In this document: positions 1 through 4,809 of the stretch, piece after piece
How positions within the stretch are numbered: the stretch's first letter is position 1
How the letters are laid out: every line of letters starts with the position of its first letter
DNA from: Propionibacteriaceae bacterium
GTDB lineage: Bacteria > Actinomycetota > Actinomycetes > Propionibacteriales > Propionibacteriaceae
NCBI GenBank assembly: GCA_031260385.1
Contig: JAIRKB010000065.1
Location: forward strand, 1-5,069
DNA: 5,069 nucleotides
Reading direction: 5' to 3'
The notes under the pieces: generated by a model
What the model was told of the DNA's origin: nothing
The model's database searches: none
Seen by the model: the letters and a program-made list of their open reading frames with translations, nothing else
Made by a program: the position numbers and the translations under genes

Positions 1-584
1 GTAGTCTGGACGACCTCGTCCAAGAACCAGCGGTCATGGGTCACCACGAGCAGGCCGCCTAAGCGGGCTGGCATGCGGGTCTTCAGGTGCTCGGCCAACC
101 ACCAAATTGCCTCCAGATCAAGGTGGTTGGTCGGCTCGTCCAACGCGAGAACGTCCCAGTCGCCCACCAGTAAGGCGGCAAGTGCGACTCGGCGGCGTTC
201 CCCACCGCTGAGAGCGGCAACCCTTTGGTCCAGACTGATCCCGGCCAACAGTCCTTCAACAATGGCGCGCTTAGCAGGGTCGGACGCCCATTGATACGTC
301 TGCTGCGAGCCAAACAGAGCCGTGACCACACTCGCCGTACCCATCTCCCACAGATCCTCGCCTTGGCCAAGGTACCCCACCCGCAGGCCGTTGCGGCGCG
401 TCACCTGTCCGGAAGTCGGTTCCAGCCGCCCACTGAGCATGTTAAGAAGGGAGGACTTTCCGTCGCCGTTACGACCGACGATCCCGACCCGGTCGCCGTC
501 GTCCAACCCGCAGGTAACGGCCTCAAAAACAACGGTGGTTGGGTACGTCAGGCCGATCCCGTCCGCGTTCAACAGGTGTGCCAT
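1..584 (-). CDS. ABC-F family ATPase, N-terminal part (3' end outside window)
   Basis: This is the first ABC domain of a soluble ABC-F ATPase. The family has two tandem ATPase domains, no membrane domain, and generally acts on ribosomes as a translation factor or antibiotic-protection protein. The 194 visible residues carry a Walker A GRNGDGKSS (37-45), a signature ALSGGERRR (124-132), a Walker B VLALDE with catalytic E150 running into PTNHLD (the ABC-F hallmark, 151-156), and a switch histidine H183 in VVTHDRWFLD. All catalytic residues are intact. The ATG at 584 is preceded by AAGGAGG (588-594), only 3 nt away, which is close but the only good ribosome site. The WLAEHLK and GGLLVVTHDRWFLDEV segments recall actinobacterial Uup-like members. 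The linker and second ATPase domain lie beyond the left edge, so the subfamily and any resistance role cannot be judged, and no gene symbol is given. The upstream kinase gene lies 222 bp away on the same strand. Confidence 0.93.
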   Translation of the reverse strand, partial: MAHLLNADGIGLTYPTTVVFEAVTCGLDDGDRVGIVGRNGDGKSSLLNMLSGRLEPTSGQVTRRNGLRVGYLGQGEDLWEMGTASVVTALFGSQQTYQWASDPAKRAIVEGLLAGISLDQRVAALSGGERRRVALAALLVGDWDVLALDEPTNHLDLEAIWWLAEHLKTRMPARLGGLLVVTHDRWFLDEVVQT

Positions 585-587
585 GTG

Positions 588-594
588 CCTCCTT
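588..594 (-). promoter_or_regulatory. Ribosome binding site of the ABC-F gene inside a palindrome
   Basis: On the minus strand AAGGAGG lies 3 nt before the ATG at 584. Its 5' half is part of a perfect 10-bp palindrome, TCCTTAAGGA (590-599). The leader therefore carries UCCUU, an anti-Shine-Dalgarno-like stretch, next to the Shine-Dalgarno itself. The site is seen directly; any control role for the palindrome is inference. Confidence 0.7.
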
Positions 595-604
595 AAGGAC
601 CGGG

Positions 605-617
605 GGGCAGTCTGCCC
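605..617 (-). other. GC-rich hairpin just upstream of the ABC-F ribosome site
   Basis: GGGCA and TGCCC form a perfect 5-bp stem (605-609 with 613-617) with a 3-nt loop. On the minus strand it ends about 10 nt before the Shine-Dalgarno. Further G and C runs on either side allow a longer, imperfect stem. If the ABC-F transcript starts upstream, this structure would sit in its leader. No U-run follows on either strand, so it is not an obvious intrinsic terminator. Confidence 0.4.
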
Positions 618-747
618 AGCCCCTTCCGCGGCCAGATCGGCTACCTAACCGCTCCAGAGTACGCCACCCTCGCCCGCCTTGGTCGAACCGACGCTCGTCT
701 CGAACAGGAATCCATCGCCTGGAACTACGCCTGGGCAGTAATCCAGA

Positions 748-762
748 ACCGATACCATCGGT
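748..762 (-). terminator. Small hairpin downstream of the kinase gene, possible weak terminator
   Basis: ACCGAT and ATCGGT (748-753 and 757-762) are perfect inverted repeats with a 3-nt loop, about 45 bp after the kinase stop on the minus strand. The minus-strand sequence after the stem reads TCTGGATTA, so there is no proper U-run. It might slow transcription between the kinase and ABC-F genes. It also falls inside the possible gene remnant, so it may have no role. Confidence 0.25.
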
Positions 763-806
763 GTGAATAGTCGCCGCCAGGGCTTGTGTTATGGGGGAGG
801 ACTGGT

Positions 807-1694
807 TCAACAACCGGTTTCTGTGGGCTCGAAGAACCTCACGCGGCGGCCCTGGTCACCGAGGGTGGCACGGGCGATTTCGATCGCTACCTGCAGTTGT
901 TCAGCGGTCTGATAGCGATCAATTGGTTGTTTGGCGAGGGTCTTTAGGCAGACTGCGTCGACGGCTTCGGTTAGTTCGGGTTCCCAGGCTGACGGTGGGA
1001 CTGGAGCGTCATGTAGATGCTGGGCTACCACCATAGGCGTGATACCGAGGAATGGTGGTCGACCGGTCAACAACTCGTACATCAAGCAACCTGCGCCGTA
1101 GAGATCCGATCGCCCATCGGTGGGGGCACCTTCGATCTGTTCGGGAGCGAGGTAGTGGGCGGTGCCAGCCACGGCGCCGGTTAGCGTTAAGGCTTCCATT
1201 GTCTTGATTCGGGCGATCCCGAAATCCAGGACTTTGACCGGTCCGGTTCGCGTGACCATTACGTTGGAGGGTTTGATGTCGCGGTGGATAATCCCCTGGC
1301 TATGGCAGTGGCCTAGCGCCGCCAAGACGGACCCCATAATGTCGAACCCGAGGGCTAGCGGTGGCTTACCGGCACTAGCCAATAGTTCCCGCAAGGTGTT
1401 GCCGATCAGGAGTTCCATGACAAGGTACGGGATCATCAGCCCCGTTAGATCGTCAAAGTAGTCGCCTGAGTCGATCACCGCCACGGTGTTGGGATGGCTA
1501 CTGCTCACCAGTGCCTGAACCTCCCGACGGAAGCGCCGCTGAAAGATCGGATCTTCCGCTAGGTCCGCCTTGAGCAACTTGATGGCCACATCGCTATCCC
1601 CACTGGTATCCCGTGCTCGATAGACAACCGACATGCCTCCTTTACTCAGCCGAGTTCCGAGTAAGTAGCGGTTACCGATTAACGTCTCGCCCAT
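807..1694 (-). CDS. Soluble Hanks-type Ser/Thr protein kinase
   Basis: This is a single-domain eukaryotic-like Ser/Thr kinase of 295 residues from the chosen start. Visible motifs are a nucleotide loop LSKGGMSVV (16-24), VAIK lysine K39, alpha-C glutamate E58, catalytic HRD (137-139) with K141 and N144, a DFG loop (157-159), and an activation segment ending in APE (183-185). T177-A178-H179 precede the APE as in the GTxxYxAPE pattern, and DLYGAG (197-202) is the F-helix anchor. All catalytic residues are present, so it should be active. The first glycine of the GxGxxG loop is replaced by Ser17. There is no membrane segment, PASTA or other sensor domain; after the kinase fold only about 20 residues remain, so it is probably cytosolic. 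I chose the ATG at 1694 because AGG lies 7 nt upstream and family members usually start just before the GxRY segment. In-frame ATGs at 1718 and 1721 lack a ribosome site. Its target is unknown. Confidence 0.93.
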   Translation of the reverse strand: MGETLIGNRYLLGTRLSKGGMSVVYRARDTSGDSDVAIKLLKADLAEDPIFQRRFRREVQALVSSSHPNTVAVIDSGDYFDDLTGLMIPYLVMELLIGNTLRELLASAGKPPLALGFDIMGSVLAALGHCHSQGIIHRDIKPSNVMVTRTGPVKVLDFGIARIKTMEALTLTGAVAGTAHYLAPEQIEGAPTDGRSDLYGAGCLMYELLTGRPPFLGITPMVVAQHLHDAPVPPSAWEPELTEAVDAVCLKTLAKQPIDRYQTAEQLQVAIEIARATLGDQGRRVRFFEPTETGC

Positions 1695-1746
1695 CTTTCT
1701 ACCTATCCAGATGTCCATCATTGTGTTCGGCTGGCCCTAGCCACAA

Positions 1747-1778
1747 TATTTCTACTCGCCGCTCGAATGGTATTTCTA
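1747..1778. repeat. Direct repeat TATTTCTA, two copies 24 bp apart
   Basis: TATTTCTA occurs exactly at 1747-1754 and 1771-1778 (TAGAAATA on the kinase strand), upstream of the kinase gene. The 24-bp period is a little over two helical turns. The copies could be tandem sites for a regulator or AT-rich promoter parts. A minus-strand TATTGT overlapping the proximal copy fits the TANNNT -10 pattern, but no convincing -35 accompanies it. Confidence 0.3.
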
Positions 1779-1790
1779 GATTAGCGTAAG

Positions 1791-1800
1791 TGAGCGCTCA
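1791..1800. promoter_or_regulatory. Perfect 10-bp palindrome, candidate operator
   Basis: TGAGCGCTCA is a perfect two-fold palindrome lying midway in the 207-bp space between the divergent kinase and membrane-protein genes. That is where an operator shared by both promoters would be expected. The symmetry does not extend past 10 bp, so it may be one short site or chance. No regulator family can be named from it. Confidence 0.3.
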
Positions 1801-1808
1801 GTGCGCCT

Positions 1809-1826
1809 TGGTGCTGTTGGGCACCA
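1809..1826. repeat. Inverted repeat TGGTGC / GCACCA
   Basis: Perfect 6-bp arms (1809-1814 and 1821-1826) are separated by TGTTGG. The repeat lies 8 bp from the TGAGCGCTCA palindrome and 75 bp before the membrane-protein ATG. It could be a split operator or a leader hairpin. There is no U-run, so it is not a terminator. I found no convincing -35/-10 pair for the plus-strand gene in this region. Confidence 0.3.
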
Positions 1827-1890
1827 CTCAAAAGGCTCCTAGAGAACAAACGAAATACGCTGTAAGGTTGGCCTCGATTGGTACTTTATT

Positions 1891-1895
1891 AGGAG
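1891..1895 (+). promoter_or_regulatory. Ribosome binding site of the two-helix membrane-protein gene
   Basis: AGGAG ends 6 nt before the ATG at 1902, a normal spacing. It fixes that start and shows that this gene, unlike dapD and the LOG gene in the same window, is read from a leadered mRNA. Confidence 0.65.
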
Positions 1896-1901
1896 TGGAC
1901 G

Positions 1902-2882
1902 ATGAGGAAGATCAACTCGAAGAAGTTTTGGAAGGGCATTGAGCGGGAGCGTAAGACCAGACAAATCGTCATCGCGGTTTTTGTGGTTTTTGCGGTGATA
2001 CTCGGTGTCTTCGGGGTCATCGATGCTCGAAAGGATCTGGGGACCCCCCGGGATTTCGCGATTGAGGGTGAGGCGGCGAATGAGTTTGTCTATATCGATG
2101 TCGTGGCCCCGGCTTTTGTCTTCGCCAAGAAAGACAGTATCAAGTATTACTTTGTCTGGGATGCGAACGACTACATCTACATTGTTGACTTGCAAGCGAA
2201 GATGGTAGACAAGTTGGAGTCGGCAACGCCGGGGAACCCGGTGCGGATCTCTGGTTATAGCAAGGTGATAACCGACGAGATCAAGAACGTCGCCATTAGC
2301 GTGTATAACAGCAGTATTCCCGCAGACTGGGAGCGCGTCAACCGAGCTAACTTCGAATCTTCGTTCGGGAAATACTATCTGTGGGCGAGGGACGATCTGA
2401 CGAATCAGATGGTGTTCTACGTCCTTGGTCTCATCATTCTCAGTATCGGCCTCGCTTTCTTAATCGCCCACCTAGTCATTGAGCGTCGCATCAGGCGGAT
2501 CACCGACGGATTGTCTGCCGAACAGGCCTACCTAATTTCCCAGGAGGTCGAGAGCCCAGACACAGTGGTGGTTGGGAAGTCGGTCTTCCTCACTAGTAAC
2601 CACGTCATCTCGATGGTTAAGAGCCTCCACATCGCGAACTACGCCGAGATCGCCTGGGTCTATTTCGTTGAAATCCGCCAAAACGGTATTCTGTCGAGTC
2701 GGGCGGTCAACATTTTCACGCGCGATCTGAAGAGCTGGAATATTCCGACCATCCCGTATGGCAAGTCCAAGAACGCCCATCTCCAGATCATTGAGATTAT
2801 CGCCCAGCGGAACTCGAATATCATCATTGGCTTCACCGAAGAAAACAAGGTGATGATGCGGAACGCCGGGTTCAAGTTCTAG
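1902..2882 (+). CDS. Two-helix membrane protein of unknown function
   Basis: I do not recognise this 326-residue protein. A basic N-terminus (KKFWKGIERERKTR, 7-20) precedes a hydrophobic helix at about 21-40. A 128-residue stretch (41-168) rich in Tyr, Phe, Val and Asp follows, then a second helix at about 169-192 and a basic stop ERRIRRI (194-200). By the positive-inside rule both ends are cytoplasmic and the middle domain is outside. The 134-residue C-terminal part looks beta-rich (for example YAEIAWVYFVEIRQNG, 247-262), alternates strands and turns, and could be a PH-like or similar small domain, which is a guess from pattern. There is no cleavable signal peptide, lipobox or catalytic motif. 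The AGGAG at 1891 supports this ATG. Four 60-base lines sampled within the gene have 29-32 G+C, against 33-40 in lines sampled from neighbours, and Ile, Lys and Tyr are frequent. Recent acquisition is possible. It is divergent from the kinase gene and could be its partner or substrate, but nothing here proves that. Confidence 0.88.
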   Translation: MRKINSKKFWKGIERERKTRQIVIAVFVVFAVILGVFGVIDARKDLGTPRDFAIEGEAANEFVYIDVVAPAFVFAKKDSIKYYFVWDANDYIYIVDLQAKMVDKLESATPGNPVRISGYSKVITDEIKNVAISVYNSSIPADWERVNRANFESSFGKYYLWARDDLTNQMVFYVLGLIILSIGLAFLIAHLVIERRIRRITDGLSAEQAYLISQEVESPDTVVVGKSVFLTSNHVISMVKSLHIANYAEIAWVYFVEIRQNGILSSRAVNIFTRDLKSWNIPTIPYGKSKNAHLQIIEIIAQRNSNIIIGFTEENKVMMRNAGFKF

Positions 2883-2901
2883 TGCTTTGTCCGGAACATC
2901 C

Positions 2902-3783
2902 CTAGAAGGTAATGATCGTCGTGGTGGCGTCTTGGGGGTTATCGGCATTGGCGACCCAACCGGCGAGCACCGACGCTGAAGCTTGCCAGTGGTGGTTACC
3001 GACGCTGACCTTGGAGACCCCCATCTCCGTAGCCCAGCTTTGCGCGAAAGCCGCCACTGACCACGCGACGGCTTCACTGCGGGCGGTGACGATCAGTTGG
3101 GAGGCGGAACCGGACTCCGGGGTCTCAATGGTGATCTGGGCGCCGTAGGCCCGATTCAGGTGGGCCTTGAGGCCGTCGGGGTCGGCAGATGCAGGGTTAG
3201 AAACGATACATGACCAGGTGGCCGGGGTTTCGCCGGAGAGAGCGGAGGCGAGGATCCGGGCCCGGTCGACGTGCTGGTCATAGGCATCGGGATAGCCACT
3301 ACGCTGGACAGTCTGGGCGACGTCGCCGATGTCAGCGGTCTGCCAGTTGTGGACCATCTCGACCATGGTGTCGAAGAACTTCCGGGTTGCATAGTACGGA
3401 TCGAGGATCTCCTCTACCGTTCCCCAACCTTGGGAGGGGCGTTGCTGGAAGATCCCCAGGGAATCGAGGTCACCGTGCTCTAAGTTGCGAATATCTGACT
3501 CTTGGAAGGCGGTGGCGAGACCGATCGACACTGCCCTGGCGATTAGGCCGCGCTCGGCGGCGACCCCGGCGATGATCGAAGCGTTGCGTGCCTGCTCGAG
3601 GTTGAGGGAGGCGGTTGTGGAGTTAACGGTGGCATAACAATGGGCAGAGGGAACCACGCTAGGCAAATCCCTTGTCAAGGGAACCGCCCAGCGAGCAACC
3701 AGCAAACCGCCAGCGACTAGGGCAATAACCAGACCACCAATCCAGAAGATGGGGACAAGACTGCGTTTCGATTCTGTGCTCAC
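2902..3783 (-). CDS. Membrane-anchored lysozyme-like cell-wall protein
   Basis: This 293-residue protein has an uncleaved N-terminal anchor (hydrophobic, about 10-30, after the basic ESKR) and an outside domain. The stretch 83-122 matches a pattern I know from uncharacterised actinobacterial proteins with a lysozyme-like fold: ATAFQES (90-96), a DSLGIFQQRPSQGWGT block (107-122), then DPYYA (128-132) and a VQRSGYPDAYD segment (159-169). E95 sits where lytic transglycosylases have their catalytic glutamate (the ES of Slt-type enzymes), so peptidoglycan binding or cleavage is likely but unproven. C49 and C192 are the only cysteines, both outside, and could form a disulfide. The remaining 100 residues are a second, unassigned domain. 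The start is GTG, supported by GGAG 8 nt upstream. The gene follows dapD by 4 bp, so the two are almost certainly co-transcribed. Relatives are sometimes mislabelled as heavy-metal transporters; nothing here supports transport. Confidence 0.85.
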   Translation of the reverse strand: MSTESKRSLVPIFWIGGLVIALVAGGLLVARWAVPLTRDLPSVVPSAHCYATVNSTTASLNLEQARNASIIAGVAAERGLIARAVSIGLATAFQESDIRNLEHGDLDSLGIFQQRPSQGWGTVEEILDPYYATRKFFDTMVEMVHNWQTADIGDVAQTVQRSGYPDAYDQHVDRARILASALSGETPATWSCIVSNPASADPDGLKAHLNRAYGAQITIETPESGSASQLIVTARSEAVAWSVAAFAQSWATEMGVSKVSVGNHHWQASASVLAGWVANADNPQDATTTIITF

Positions 3784-3787
3784 CAGA

Positions 3788-4705
3788 TCAGCTCCAATTC
3801 AGAGTGGGGTTCAACTCCACCGGGCGATTGCCACGCGGGAGGGCTTTCACTTGACCAGTAATCGGGTCACGCAGATAAAGCCAACCAGCTTGACCCCACA
3901 GATCGAGGCCTTTGGCGACGGAACCGCCCGGTAAGGCAATTCTAGTACTGGCGGTGACCGATAAGCCCGCTTCGACAACACAGTCATCGCCAAGACTGAT
4001 ACCGATCCCGGCTTGGGCGCCCACCAGACAGCGCCGCCCGATCGTGATCATACGATGGCCACTGCCAGGCAGGGTGCCCATGATCGAGGCCCCGCCACCG
4101 ATCTCACTGCGGTCGCCGATAATCACCCCGGCGGAGACGCGCCCTTCGATCATCGAAGCGCCAATCGTACCGGCGTTGAAGTTAACGAAACCGTCGTGCA
4201 TGACAGTCGTACCTTCCGCTAGATACGCTCCCAAACGGACGCGATCGGCGTCGGCAATCCGGACCCCGCTCGGAACGACATAGTCAACCATCCGGGGGAA
4301 CTTGTCGATGCTGAGAACGGTGAGACCGCCGAGGTGGCGCAGCCCGGTTCGGACCTGGTCGAAGTCATGTTGGGAACAAGGCCCCAGTGAAGTCCAAACC
4401 ACGGTCGGAAGGATCGAGAACAGGCCATCAAGGTTGATGGTCCGGGGCGTCGCCAAGCGATGTGACAGCAGGTGGAGGCGAAGATAAGCATCGGGCACGG
4501 AAGTGGGGGCCTTATCAAGATCAATCGTCAGCTGGATGATTTCGTGGCGGACACGCCGCCGCTCAGCCGAAGGATCATCCCAGATCTCGACGCCATTATC
4601 CCTGGCGTCGGGGCCAAGACCGGGCTTCGGAAACCAACAATCAAGGATTCCGGTGCTCTCATGAAAGGTGGTAATGCCCACCCCTGACGCCGTACGGTCG
4701 CTCAT
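3788..4705 (-). CDS. dapD: 2,3,4,5-tetrahydropyridine-2,6-dicarboxylate N-succinyltransferase
   Basis: DapD transfers succinyl from succinyl-CoA to tetrahydrodipicolinate in the cytoplasm. This is the committed step of the succinylase branch leading to meso-diaminopimelate (peptidoglycan) and lysine. The 305 residues match the actinobacterial type, close to the 317 of the M. tuberculosis enzyme. An N-terminal alpha/beta part (1-145) precedes a left-handed beta-helix of hexapeptide repeats (about 148-255). Recognisable family blocks are VRLGAYLAEGTTVMHDGFVN (156-175), FNAGTIG (176-182), MIEGRVSAGV (185-194), GGGASIMGTLPG (203-214) and LGDDCVVEAGL (238-248). E187 aligns with the catalytic glutamate of the M. 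tuberculosis protein (E199, from memory), and the glycines around it are kept. A short C-terminal tail follows. The family acts as a trimer with active sites between subunits. No Shine-Dalgarno precedes the ATG; TAAGCT lies 6 nt before it, suggesting a leaderless mRNA. It is first gene of an operon with the lysozyme-like gene and divergent from the LOG gene. Confidence 0.96.
   Translation of the reverse strand: MSDRTASGVGITTFHESTGILDCWFPKPGLGPDARDNGVEIWDDPSAERRRVRHEIIQLTIDLDKAPTSVPDAYLRLHLLSHRLATPRTINLDGLFSILPTVVWTSLGPCSQHDFDQVRTGLRHLGGLTVLSIDKFPRMVDYVVPSGVRIADADRVRLGAYLAEGTTVMHDGFVNFNAGTIGASMIEGRVSAGVIIGDRSEIGGGASIMGTLPGSGHRMITIGRRCLVGAQAGIGISLGDDCVVEAGLSVTASTRIALPGGSVAKGLDLWGQAGWLYLRDPITGQVKALPRGNRPVELNPTLNWS
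3792..3795 (-). promoter_or_regulatory. Ribosome binding site of the lysozyme-like gene, inside the end of dapD
   Basis: On the minus strand GGAG lies 8 nt before the GTG start at 3783, inside the last codons of dapD. This supports the GTG start over any internal start and, with the 4-bp gap, suggests translational coupling to dapD. Confidence 0.6.
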
Positions 4706-4711
4706 ATTATT

Positions 4712-4717
4712 AGCTTA
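4712..4717 (-). promoter_or_regulatory. Candidate leaderless -10 element for dapD
   Basis: On the minus strand TAAGCT (a TANNNT hexamer) is followed by exactly 6 nt (AATAAT) and the dapD ATG. Transcription would then begin at the start codon itself, a common arrangement in actinobacteria. There is no Shine-Dalgarno upstream of the ATG, which fits. I see no good -35. Confidence 0.45.
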
Positions 4718-4797
4718 GCGGCTGCAGTGGGCGTCCAGTTGGGGCCTGACATCGCGCGTCGCCAAACCGATAGACCGGCAACGCCAAATGAGCAAGG

Positions 4798-4803
4798 TAG
4801 AAT
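4798..4803 (+). promoter_or_regulatory. Candidate leaderless -10 element for the LOG-family gene
   Basis: TAGAAT fits the TANNNT -10 pattern and is followed by exactly 6 nt (CGGTCT) and the ATG at 4810, so the transcript would start at the A of ATG. The alternative is an AAGG (4794-4797) read as a weak Shine-Dalgarno with 12 nt spacing, which is too far. The only -35-like hexamer nearby (TAGACC, 4771-4776) is too distant to fit well. Confidence 0.45.
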
Positions 4804-4809
4804 CGGTCT

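Larger units (their letters stand above)
597..770 (+). pseudogene. Possible gene remnant: start-less reading frame with protein-like content
   Basis: Between an in-frame TAA (594-596) and a TAG (768-770) lie 57 open codons on the plus strand with no ATG, GTG or TTG; only a CTG at 612 could serve. The later part reads like real protein: FRGQIGYLTAPEYATLARLG is followed by EQESIAWNYAWAVIQNRY, rich in aromatic residues and amphipathic. By hand count, 39 of 57 third positions are G or C. I do not recognise the sequence and find no ribosome site. It could be the C-terminal tail of a decayed or displaced gene. Chance is a serious alternative, because a 57-codon open stretch is not rare at this GC and the opposite strand is open here too. 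Confidence 0.22.

Noticed and set aside
523..813. 96-codon minus-strand reading frame between the kinase and ABC-F genes
   Set aside because: It overlaps the ABC-F start in another frame, its product is Arg/Gly-rich with no recognisable motif, and it has no ribosome site.
812..819. Palindrome AACCGGTT
   Set aside because: It lies within the last codons of the kinase gene and an 8-bp palindrome is expected by chance in a window this size.
1719..1721. Upstream ATG as the kinase start
   Set aside because: In frame, adding 9 residues, but no ribosome site precedes it, while the ATG at 1694 has AGG at 7 nt and begins close to the conserved fold. It remains an alternative.
1839..2195. 118-codon minus-strand reading frame over the start of the membrane-protein gene
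   Set aside because: It is antisense to a gene with a clear ribosome site and two clear membrane helices.
2861..2900. Possible terminator between the converging genes
   Set aside because: Only 4-bp GTTC/GAAC arms with long loops can be drawn, and there is no U-run on either strand.
2532..3077. 181-codon minus-strand reading frame across the convergent junction
   Set aside because: It runs antisense through the end of the membrane-protein gene and overlaps the lysozyme-like gene in another frame; its product shows no domain and low-complexity Arg/Pro/Asp content.
3210..3575. 121-codon plus-strand reading frame within the lysozyme-like gene
   Set aside because: Its product is extremely Arg/Gly-rich, as expected for a shadow frame opposite a GC-rich gene.
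3912..4283. 123-codon plus-strand reading frame within dapD
   Set aside because: Antisense shadow of the dapD beta-helix repeats; the Pro/Ile/Ser-rich product has no protein-like organisation.
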